NCBI RefSeq assembly: GCF_020991365.1
Contig: NZ_JAJLRA010000003.1
Span: 124,001 to 188,000, forward strand
DNA: 64,000 nt
DNA from: Streptacidiphilus sp. ASG 303
GTDB taxonomy: Bacteria > Actinomycetota > Actinomycetes > Streptomycetales > Streptomycetaceae
Direction: 5' to 3'
Below, one piece after another: positions 9,496 to 17,147 of this stretch. Position 1 is the first letter of the stretch. Each line of letters starts with the position of its first letter. The notes under the pieces are model-generated. The model made no database searches. It had not been told where the DNA came from and worked only from the letters and a program-made list of their open reading frames with translations. The position numbers and the translations under genes are program-made.

Positions 9496-11238
9496 ATGCA
9501 GATCCACAAGTACGACACCGTCATCGTCGGCGCCGGCGGCGCCGGCATGCGCGCCGCCATCGAGTCGACGCAGCGCAGCCGCACCGCCGTGCTGACCAAG
9601 CTCTACCCCACCCGGTCCCACACCGGCGCGGCCCAGGGCGGCATGTGCGCCGCCCTCGCCAACGTCGAGGAGGACAACTGGGAGTGGCACACCTTCGACA
9701 CGGTCAAGGGCGGTGACTACCTGGTCGACCAGGACGCCGCCGAGATCATGTGCAAGGAGGCCATCGACGCCGTCCTCGACCTGGAGAAGATGGGCCTGCC
9801 CTTCTCCCGGACCCCCGAGGGCCGCATCGACCAGCGCCGCTTCGGCGGCCACACCCGCAACCACGGCGAGGCGGCCGTCCGCCGGTCCTGCTACGCCGCG
9901 GACCGCACCGGCCACATGATCCTGCAGACGCTGTTCCAGAACTGCGTCAAGCACGGTGTGGAGTTCTTCAACGAGTTCTACGTCCTGGACCTCCTCCTCA
10001 ACGAGGGCCGGACGGCCGGCGTCGTGGCGTACGAGCTGGCCACCGGCGAGCTCCACGTCTTCCAGGCCAAGAGCGTCGTCTTCGCCTCCGGCGGCAACGG
10101 CAAGTTCTTCAAGGTCACCTCGAACGCGCACACCCTGACCGGCGACGGCCAGGCCGCCGTGTACCGCCGGGGCCTGCCGCTGGAGGACATGGAGTTCTTC
10201 CAGTTCCACCCGACCGGCATCTGGCGCATGGGCATCCTCCTCACCGAGGGCGCCCGCGGCGAGGGCGGCATCCTCCGCAACAAGGACGGCGAGCGCTTCA
10301 TGGAGCGCTACGCGCCGACCATCAAGGACCTCGCCCCGCGCGACATGGTCTCCCGCGCGATCTACACCGAGATCCGCGAGGGCCGCGGCTGCGGCCCCGA
10401 CGGCGACCACGTCTACCTGGACCTCACCCACTTGCCGCCGGAGCAGCTGGACGCCAAGCTGCCCGACATCACCGAGTTCGCGCGGACCTACCTCGGCATC
10501 GAGCCCTACACGGACCCGATCCCGATCCAGCCCACGGCGCACTACGAGATGGGCGGCATCCCGACCAACGTCGAGGGCGAGGTGCTGCGGAACAACACCG
10601 ACGTCGTCCCCGGCCTCTACGCCGCCGGCGAGGTCGCCTGCGTGTCGGTCCACGGCGCCAACCGCCTCGGCACCAACTCGCTGCTGGACATCAACGTCTT
10701 CGGCCGCCGGGCCGGCATCGCCGCCGCCGAGTACGCCTCCACCGCCGGCTGGACCGAGCTGCCGGCGAACCCGGCCGCCCAGGTCGAGGAGCTGCTGGAG
10801 CGCCTGCGCAGCGGCGAGGGCACCGAGTCGGTCGCGGAGATCCGCCGCGAGCTGCAGGAGTCCATGGACACCAACGCCATGGTCTACCGCACCGAGGCCA
10901 CCCTGAAGCAGGCGGTCGCCGACATCGCCGCCCTCAAGGAGCGCTACAAGAACGTCTCCGTGCAGGACAAGGGCAAGCGGTACAACACCGACCTGCTGGA
11001 GGCCGTCGAGCTGGGCAACCTGCTCGACCTGGCCGAGGTGCTGGCCGTCTCCGCGCTGGCCCGCAACGAGTCCCGCGGCGGCCACTACCGCGAGGACTAC
11101 CCCAACCGCGACGACGTCAACTTCATGCGCCACACCATGGCGTACCGGGAGGTCGACGCCGACGGGAACACCACGGTGCGGCTGGACTACAAGCCGGTCG
11201 TGCAGACCCGCTACCAGCCGATGGAGCGTAAGTACTGA
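9496..11238 (+). CDS. sdhA: Succinate dehydrogenase flavoprotein subunit
   Basis: A 580-residue FAD subunit that oxidises succinate to fumarate on the cytoplasmic side of the membrane. Key motifs are the dinucleotide fold GAGGAGMRAA at about residue 13 and RSHTGAAQGG with the covalent-FAD His (residue 42). Substrate/active-site segments HPTGIW, ARGEGG, HYEMGGI, NRLGTNSLLD and the late ARNESRGGHYREDYP also fit. Length is normal. The stop overlaps the sdhB start by one base (TGATG), so the two are translationally coupled. Confidence 0.98.
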   Translation: MQIHKYDTVIVGAGGAGMRAAIESTQRSRTAVLTKLYPTRSHTGAAQGGMCAALANVEEDNWEWHTFDTVKGGDYLVDQDAAEIMCKEAIDAVLDLEKMGLPFSRTPEGRIDQRRFGGHTRNHGEAAVRRSCYAADRTGHMILQTLFQNCVKHGVEFFNEFYVLDLLLNEGRTAGVVAYELATGELHVFQAKSVVFASGGNGKFFKVTSNAHTLTGDGQAAVYRRGLPLEDMEFFQFHPTGIWRMGILLTEGARGEGGILRNKDGERFMERYAPTIKDLAPRDMVSRAIYTEIREGRGCGPDGDHVYLDLTHLPPEQLDAKLPDITEFARTYLGIEPYTDPIPIQPTAHYEMGGIPTNVEGEVLRNNTDVVPGLYAAGEVACVSVHGANRLGTNSLLDINVFGRRAGIAAAEYASTAGWTELPANPAAQVEELLERLRSGEGTESVAEIRRELQESMDTNAMVYRTEATLKQAVADIAALKERYKNVSVQDKGKRYNTDLLEAVELGNLLDLAEVLAVSALARNESRGGHYREDYPNRDDVNFMRHTMAYREVDADGNTTVRLDYKPVVQTRYQPMERKY

Positions 11239-12014
11239 TGAGCACCCCCACGCTTGAGAAGCAGCCGTCGGCCGGCCCGGAGGCCGGAGCGGAGGCCGCG
11301 TCCGGCCTGATCCCGATCACCGTCCGCATCCGCCGGTTCAACCCGGAGGAGCACCCGGAGCCGGTGTGGGTGGACTACGAGCTGCTCGCCGACCCCAAGG
11401 AGCGCGTCCTGGACGCCCTCCACAAGATCAAGTGGGAGCAGGACGGCACCCTCACCTTCCGCCGGTCCTGCGCGCACGGCATCTGCGGCTCGGACGCCAT
11501 GCGCATCAACGGCCGCAACCGGCTGGCCTGCAAGACGCTCATCAAGGACGTCAGCCCGGAGAAGCCCATCACGGTCGAGGCCATCAAGGGCCTCACGGTC
11601 CTCAAGGACCTGGTCGTGGACATGGACCCCTTCTTCCAGGCGTACAAGGACGTCATGCCGTTCCTCATCACCAAGGGGAACGACCCGACGCGTGAGCGCC
11701 TGCAGTCCCAGGCCGACCGCGAGCGGTTCGACGACACCACCAAGTGCATCCTGTGCGCGGCGTGCACGTCGTCCTGCCCGGTCTTCTGGAACGACGGCCA
11801 GTACTTCGGCCCGGCGGCCATCGTCAACGCCCACCGCTTCATCTTCGACTCGCGCGACGAGGGCGGCGAGCAGCGGCTGGAGATCCTCAACGACCGCGAG
11901 GGCGTGTGGCGCTGCCGCACCACCTTCAACTGCAGCGAGGCCTGCCCCCGCGGCATCGAGGTCACCAAGGCGATCCAGGAGGTCAAGCGGGCGCTGGTGA
12001 CGCGCCGCTTCTGA
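11238..12014 (+). CDS. sdhB: Succinate dehydrogenase iron-sulfur subunit
   Basis: A 258-residue electron-transfer subunit carrying three clusters. [2Fe-2S]: the Cys set around CAHGICGSDAM (about residue 78) and LACKT. [4Fe-4S]: CILCAACTSSCP (about residue 172). [3Fe-4S]: CSEACPRGIE (about residue 233). It relays electrons from SdhA to the quinone site. The start ATG overlaps the sdhA stop by 1 nt. The operon ends at a very strong hairpin 29 nt downstream. Confidence 0.98.
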   Translation: MSTPTLEKQPSAGPEAGAEAASGLIPITVRIRRFNPEEHPEPVWVDYELLADPKERVLDALHKIKWEQDGTLTFRRSCAHGICGSDAMRINGRNRLACKTLIKDVSPEKPITVEAIKGLTVLKDLVVDMDPFFQAYKDVMPFLITKGNDPTRERLQSQADRERFDDTTKCILCAACTSSCPVFWNDGQYFGPAAIVNAHRFIFDSRDEGGEQRLEILNDREGVWRCRTTFNCSEACPRGIEVTKAIQEVKRALVTRRF

Positions 12015-12042
12015 CCGTCCGCGGCCGCCGCACGGCGGCCCG

Positions 12043-12094
12043 CACGCCGGAGGGGGCGGACCCGGGAGATCCCGGGTCCGCCCCCTCCGGCGTG
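12043..12094. terminator. 24-bp perfect stem terminator between sdhB and the GT-C gene
   Basis: A perfect inverted repeat (12043-12066 with 12071-12094) and a 4-nt AGAT loop sit between convergent genes. It should stop transcripts from both sides. Confidence 0.92.
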
Positions 12095-12132
12095 TGCAGG
12101 GCCCCGCCCGCGCCGAGCCGGGCGGGCGCGCG

Positions 12133-13704
12133 TCAGCGGCGCGTCCAGAGCTGCACGACGAAGCCCCGCACGCGGGTCTCCGCGGTGCGGCGGTAGTGGG
12201 CGTCGAGCACCCGCTGCAGCTCCTGCTCCCTGTCCTGCCCCGTGGTCCAGCGCCCGCGGCCGGCGAGCATCCACACCCGGGCGTGCGGCAGCAGCACCTC
12301 CGCGAACCGCGCGACGGGGACCTCCACCCCCGCGAAGGTGCCGGAGGCGTCGGGGGTCCGCGCCAGCAGCACGTCGGCCGTGCCGCGGAAGGCGTCGGGG
12401 TAGACGGCCTCCAGGGAGCGGCGCAGGTCCGGCGCGAAGAGCACCGCGTCGCCGGGCCGCGCCCCGGCGCGGAGCACGTCGGCGGCCCCGCGGAAGTCGT
12501 CGGCGCGGGCGAGCGGGGTGCGCAGGTGGCGCTGCTGGTGCAGCTCCACCGCGAGCACCCCGGCCGCCGCGGAGGCGGCGAGCACCGCCCCGGCGGCCAC
12601 CGCTGCGGTCCGGCGCACGGACGGGGCGAGCGGGCGGACGGCCGCGCGGACGGCGCCCTCCAGGCCGGCCCCCGCGAGGAGGGTCAGGCCGGGCAGGCTG
12701 TAGAGGACGTAGCGGTCGTAGTACAGCGGGGTGGCCAGCGACACCGCCATCAGCAGGGCCGGGGGCAGCAGCAGCCAGGGCAGCGCGAGGGCGCGCACCG
12801 CCACCGGGGCGCCCGGGCGGCGCAGGGGCACGAGGAGGCCGAGCACGGCGAGGGTGAGGACGGCGGCCGTCACCCTGGGGGCGGGGCCCGCGAAGCTCTC
12901 CAGCAGGGCGAGCGGCGTCCGCCCGTCGACCTGCGGCAGCCAGACCACCTGGGCGGCCTGGGAGCTGGAGAGGAGGGCCAGCGGTACGGCGCAGGCCGCG
13001 GCCGCGGCCGCCGAGGCCGTCCAGGCCAGCCGGACCCGCCGGCCCGCTCCGCGGGTCAGCAGGACGGCGGCGCCGTGGGCGGGCAGGACCAGCAGGGCGA
13101 ACTCGTGGAGCAGGCCCACCAGCAGCACGCAGGCGGCGTAGCAGGCCCAGCGGCGCGCGGTGGGCCGCTCCCAGGCCCGCAGCAGGAGCAGGCCGGCCCC
13201 CACCACCCCCGCGGTGACCAGGGCGTACGACCGGCCCTCCTGGGCGTACCTGGAGGCGAAGGGGGTGACGGCGAACAGCAGGCCCGCCGTGAGCCCGGTC
13301 ACGGGGCCCGCCAGCCGGCGGCCGATCAGCGCCACCCCGGCGGCGGCCCCCGCCATCGCCAGCACCGACGGCAGGCGCAGGGCCGTGAGGCCGTGGCCGA
13401 ACACGAGGAGGACCCCGTGCATGAGGAGGTAGTAGAGGCCGTGGACCGCGTCGACGTGCTGGAGCAGGTGCCAGGTCTCGGACCAGCCGCGCGTCGCCGC
13501 GTCGAGGGTGGCGGCCTCGTCCCGCCACGGGCCCCGGCCCTCCAGCCGCCAGAGGCCGAGCGCCAGCATCACCCCGGCGGGCGGCAGCGCCACGGCCGCG
13601 CCGGGGGCGCGGAACGGCCGCGGCAGCGGGCGGCCGCCGGCGGGGGGATCCGGTGCGGTGCGTGCGGAGGGGGCTCCCGGGGTGCGGGTACCTGGCGTGG
13701 TCAC
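12133..13704 (-). CDS. GT39-like (GT-C fold) membrane glycosyltransferase
   Basis: A polytopic membrane protein of 523 residues resembling the PMT/ArnT-like glycosyltransferase family 39, which use polyprenyl-phosphate sugars. It has a Pro-rich cytoplasmic N-terminus, then WRDEAATLDAATR in the first extracytoplasmic loop (the D-E pair typical of GT-C enzymes), HGLYYLLMH, ASRYAQEGRSYAL and roughly ten more hydrophobic helices. A soluble C-terminal part follows. Start GTG 13704 has GAGGA 6 nt upstream. Acceptor unknown; a role in protein O-mannosylation or cell-envelope glycan modification is inferred. Confidence 0.82.
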   Translation of the reverse strand: MTTPGTRTPGAPSARTAPDPPAGGRPLPRPFRAPGAAVALPPAGVMLALGLWRLEGRGPWRDEAATLDAATRGWSETWHLLQHVDAVHGLYYLLMHGVLLVFGHGLTALRLPSVLAMAGAAAGVALIGRRLAGPVTGLTAGLLFAVTPFASRYAQEGRSYALVTAGVVGAGLLLLRAWERPTARRWACYAACVLLVGLLHEFALLVLPAHGAAVLLTRGAGRRVRLAWTASAAAAAACAVPLALLSSSQAAQVVWLPQVDGRTPLALLESFAGPAPRVTAAVLTLAVLGLLVPLRRPGAPVAVRALALPWLLLPPALLMAVSLATPLYYDRYVLYSLPGLTLLAGAGLEGAVRAAVRPLAPSVRRTAAVAAGAVLAASAAAGVLAVELHQQRHLRTPLARADDFRGAADVLRAGARPGDAVLFAPDLRRSLEAVYPDAFRGTADVLLARTPDASGTFAGVEVPVARFAEVLLPHARVWMLAGRGRWTTGQDREQELQRVLDAHYRRTAETRVRGFVVQLWTRR

Positions 13705-13886
13705 GTGGGTCCTCGGTGCTCAGCGAGCGGATGTCACCAGTTCTGACGACGGAGCCGGCCCATCGGATGCCCGTGGAACGTTAAATGTCCGGTAATCCCC
13801 GGTGTCCGGCGCCCTGCCCGCCCTGTGCCCCGCGCCCCGGTTCCGGAGCCGGGCCGGGGGTGCGGGACGCGGGGCGGGACTCCGTG

Positions 13887-14141
13887 TCAGGGGGCCGGGG
13901 TGCTGCGCGCGGCCCGCAGGCCGCGCAGCCCCACCAGGCCCACCAGGGTGCCGAGGACGAAGGAGGTGACGGCCAGGGCGAGGTGGATCCAGAAGTAGGC
14001 GGTCGGGTGCGCGTGGCCGCCGCCGGTGAAGGCCTGGCCGGAGGAGTCCTTCCAGAGGTTCTTCACGAAGGTCGTCCAGATGATCCAGCTCCACACGCCG
14101 AAGGCGGCCAGGAACCAGGAGGTGCGACGGCTGAGTCTCAT
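13887..14141 (-). CDS. SCO4848-family small membrane protein
   Basis: An 84-residue protein with two transmembrane helices: MRLSRRTSWFLAAFGVW opening, a KNLWKDSSGQAF loop with GGGHAHPTAYFWIH, then a second helix. It fits the small actinobacterial family named after SCO4848. The frame is open farther upstream, but the upstream translation is Pro/Arg-rich, so ATG 14141 is preferred. It is divergent from dacA, as in other Streptomyces. Function unknown. Confidence 0.78.
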   Translation of the reverse strand: MRLSRRTSWFLAAFGVWSWIIWTTFVKNLWKDSSGQAFTGGGHAHPTAYFWIHLALAVTSFVLGTLVGLVGLRGLRAARSTPAP

Positions 14142-14384
14142 CGGTGGCGTCCAGGGGTCCTCGGATGCGGCAGGGGCGTGTCCAGTATGGGCGGTTGCGG
14201 TGCGGGACCGGACGGCGGGGCGGCCCGGGGCGCGGACCGGACAGGGCCGGTGCGGGGGCGGTGCGGGGGCGGTGCGGGAGGCGGAGCCGGGGTCGCGGGG
14301 GCGGTGCGGGAGGCGCTCCGGGCGGCCCGCACCCGCCGGACGGCGGGGGTCGGTTCCGTCGAAAGGGGGACCCTGACGGCCGGG

Positions 14385-14421
14385 TTGACGCACGGAGCGC
14401 GCCGCCGGGTACCGTCACGAC
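14385..14421 (+). promoter_or_regulatory. Likely leaderless promoter of the carboxypeptidase gene
   Basis: TTGACG (14385-14390), a 19-nt spacer and TACCGT (14410-14415) are followed by 6 nt and then the GTG start at 14422. No ribosome binding site is present, which fits a leaderless mRNA beginning at or next to the start codon. Confidence 0.6.
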
Positions 14422-15924
14422 GTGACCAGCGCCGACGACTCCGCGGGTGCCCGGCCGACCGGCGGCATATCCCCCGCAGCGGTTCCCCCGCCCGCCTCCC
14501 GACGCCGCCGCGGCCGCGCCCTCGCCGCCTGCCTGGCCGTGGCCGCCGCCTCCGCCGCCGTCCTCCCCTGCGCCGCACCGGCCGCCGCCCGACCCCCGGT
14601 CCGGCCCGCCGCGAAGCCCGCCGCGAAGCCCTCGCCCAAGCCGTCCGGGAGGGCCTCCAGACGCCCGGCGCCACCGGAGCGGATGTCCGCCGTGGGCGGC
14701 GAACTGCTGGGCCTGCCCGGCGTCCAGGTGCGGCCCCTGGCGGGCGCGCCGGAGCTCCCGAAGGAGATCACCGGCCTCTCCTGGATCGTGAGCGACGCCA
14801 CCACCGGCGAGGTGCTGGCGTCCAGGAACGCCCACTGGCGGCTGCCCCCCGCCTCGACGCTGAAGATGCTCTTCGCCGACACCGTGCTGCCCCGGGTCCC
14901 CCGGCACGCCCGGCACGTGGTGGAGCCGGAGGAGCTGGCCGACATGGGCGAGGGCAGCAGCCTGGTCGGCATCAAGGAGCACCTGGAGTACCGGGTGGAG
15001 GACCTGTGGCGCGGGGTGTTCCTGCGCTCCGGCAACGACGCGGTCCACGTGCTCTCCCACATGAACGGCGGCGTGGCGAAGACCGTCCGGGACATGCAGG
15101 CCCGGGCGGACGCGCTGCAGGCCGACGACACCCACGTGGTGAGCCCGGACGGGTACGACGCGCCGGGGCAGGTGTCCTCGGCGTACGACCTCACGCTCTT
15201 CGCCCGGGACGGGCTGCGCGACCCCGACTTCCGCTCGTACTGCTCGACGCGGACCGCGTCGTTCCCCGGCGACGTCGACCCGAGGACGCACAAGCGGCAG
15301 AGCTTCGAGATCCAGAACACCGACCGGCTGCTCACCGGCGCGTGGGGCATGACGCCGTACCCCGGCCTGATCGGCGTGAAGAACGGATTCACCAGCAACG
15401 CGGGCAACACCTTCACCGGTGCCGCGGTGCACGGCGGCCACACCCTCATCGTCACCGTGATGCACCCCGAGCCGGTGCACCCCAACCAGGTCTACCTGGA
15501 GACCGGGGCCCTGCTGGACTGGGGCTTCTCCGCACTGGGCCGGGTCGAGCCGGTGGGCGCCCTGGTCGGCCCGCGGACGGCGGGCGCCGCGTCCCCGGCG
15601 CCCGCGGGCACCGGCCGGCAGGCGCGGCCGGGTCCGGGCGCGGGCGCGGGCGCGGCGGCCGTGCAGGCGGGCAGCACCGACGGGGTCCCCACGGGCTGGG
15701 TGGCGGGCGGCATCGCCGCGGTGCTGGCGGCGGGCGGCTGGGGCCTGGCCCGCGGCCGGGCCCGTGCCCGGCGGCGCGCGGCCTGGGCGGCCGCGCCGGG
15801 GACAGGGTCCGGAACGGGGTCCGCGACGGGAGGGGGCTCCACGGCGGCGGGCGGGGGCGGCCGGACCGGCTCCACCGCGGTCGGCGGACGGCGCAGGAGG
15901 CGGCTCCCGCGCGGCCGCGGCTGA
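14422..15924 (+). CDS. D-alanyl-D-alanine carboxypeptidase (PBP5/S11-like)
   Basis: A 500-residue membrane-attached penicillin-binding protein that trims the terminal D-Ala of peptidoglycan stem peptides. It has an N-terminal signal/anchor after an Arg stretch, a Pro/Lys-rich linker, then the catalytic domain. Active-site motifs are S145-T-L-K148 (SxxK), S203-G-N205 (SxN) and K320-N-G322 where KTG is usual. A C-terminal helix about 430-447, followed by a basic tail, would anchor it on the other side. The KNG variant places Asn where most family members have Thr. Transcription is probably leaderless. Confidence 0.9.
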   Translation: MTSADDSAGARPTGGISPAAVPPPASRRRRGRALAACLAVAAASAAVLPCAAPAAARPPVRPAAKPAAKPSPKPSGRASRRPAPPERMSAVGGELLGLPGVQVRPLAGAPELPKEITGLSWIVSDATTGEVLASRNAHWRLPPASTLKMLFADTVLPRVPRHARHVVEPEELADMGEGSSLVGIKEHLEYRVEDLWRGVFLRSGNDAVHVLSHMNGGVAKTVRDMQARADALQADDTHVVSPDGYDAPGQVSSAYDLTLFARDGLRDPDFRSYCSTRTASFPGDVDPRTHKRQSFEIQNTDRLLTGAWGMTPYPGLIGVKNGFTSNAGNTFTGAAVHGGHTLIVTVMHPEPVHPNQVYLETGALLDWGFSALGRVEPVGALVGPRTAGAASPAPAGTGRQARPGPGAGAGAAAVQAGSTDGVPTGWVAGGIAAVLAAGGWGLARGRARARRRAAWAAAPGTGSGTGSATGGGSTAAGGGGRTGSTAVGGRRRRRLPRGRG

Positions 15925-15970
15925 CGGACCGCCACGGCTGACGGGCGGCCGCGGCTGACGGGCGCGGTGG

Positions 15971-17017
15971 TCAGCCGCCCGACGCACCGCCCCCGGGTGC
16001 CGGCCGCGGGCCCCTGCCGGGTCCCGGCCGCACCTCCCCGGGCGGGGGCGTGCCGGACTCCTTGCGGAGGTCCGGTGCGCCGCCGGCCCCGGAGGGCGCG
16101 GACTCCTCGCCGCCCGCCTCGCGGTAGGCGTGCAGCGCCCGCTCGCGGGCGCGCCGGCGCGCCGCCTCGGGATCGGCCAGCGCCGTCCAGCCGACGCAGT
16201 ACATGAGCAGCCGGGTGACGAAGTTGATCCACAGGAGCAGGGCCACCGGCACGCCGAAGGCCCCGTACATGGACTTGCCGGCCACCCCGCTGATGTACGA
16301 CGAGAGCAGCACCTTCAGCACCTCGAAGCCGACGGCACCGATCAGGGAGGCCGCCAGCACCGTGCGGCGGCTCTGGTCGGTGATCCGGGGGAAGGCGGTC
16401 AGCAGGTAGGCGAAGAGGATCATGTCGGCGCCCACCGCGATCGCGAACCCGGCCAGCCCCAGCAGCCAGGAGCCCACGCCGCTGCGCTGGAGGCCCAGGG
16501 CCTCCGCGACCTGCCCGGTGAGGGCGCTGAACAGGGCGGAGGCGCCGAGCGAGACGGCGGTGGCCACGCCGAGGCCGACGAGGACGCCGACGTCGAGCAG
16601 CTTGCGCAGCACCGGGTTGCCCGGCTCGGCGTCCAGCTGCCAGAGCGTCCGGATGGACGCCCGCATGGTGTCCACCCAGCCGAGGCCGGAGACCAGCAGC
16701 AGCAGGCCGCTGACCAGGCCGACGGTGCCCGCGTTGCGGACCAGGGCGCCCAGGTCCAGGGAGTCGGCGATGCCGGGGATCTGCTCGGCGATCTTCTTCT
16801 GGATGTCCGCGACCTGCTGGTCCGAGAGGGCCGCCGCGGCGAGGGCCATCGCCAGGGTGAGCAGGGGGAAGAGCGCGAGGAACCCGAAGAAGGTGATCGC
16901 CCCGGCCAGCCGGTTCCCGCCCAGGCCGTTCACGTGGTCCCAGACGCGGTAGGCCCTGGTGCGCAGCAGGCGGGCGACCAGGGGGCCGACGACCGGCAGC
17001 CGGGTCAGGAAGTCCAT
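15971..17017 (-). CDS. YihY/BrkB family inner-membrane protein
   Basis: A 348-residue protein of the YihY/BrkB family with six predicted transmembrane helices. The opening MDFLTRLPVVGP and GNRLAGAITFFGFLALFPL fit the family, as does the region GVAGKSMYGAFGVPVALLLWINF. The C-terminal 60 residues are charged and Pro/Gly-rich. The family was once annotated as RNase BN, but that is not supported. Function unknown; it may be a transporter or envelope factor. It is convergent with dacA. Confidence 0.88.
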   Translation of the reverse strand: MDFLTRLPVVGPLVARLLRTRAYRVWDHVNGLGGNRLAGAITFFGFLALFPLLTLAMALAAAALSDQQVADIQKKIAEQIPGIADSLDLGALVRNAGTVGLVSGLLLLVSGLGWVDTMRASIRTLWQLDAEPGNPVLRKLLDVGVLVGLGVATAVSLGASALFSALTGQVAEALGLQRSGVGSWLLGLAGFAIAVGADMILFAYLLTAFPRITDQSRRTVLAASLIGAVGFEVLKVLLSSYISGVAGKSMYGAFGVPVALLLWINFVTRLLMYCVGWTALADPEAARRRARERALHAYREAGGEESAPSGAGGAPDLRKESGTPPPGEVRPGPGRGPRPAPGGGASGG

Positions 17018-17147
17018 GATCGGCGCCTACCCCTCGGCCGTCCGGCCACACCCGCGGCCCCTGCCCGCCTGCCCGCCCGCCTGCCCGCCTGCCCGTCGAC
17101 CCGCCTGCCGGTGGATCCGCACGCCCGCCGACCGGGCCGCCCCCCGC

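Noticed and set aside
11239-11834. Minus-strand frames opposite sdhB
   Set aside because: They are shadows of sdhB. The plus frame has all iron-sulfur cysteines.
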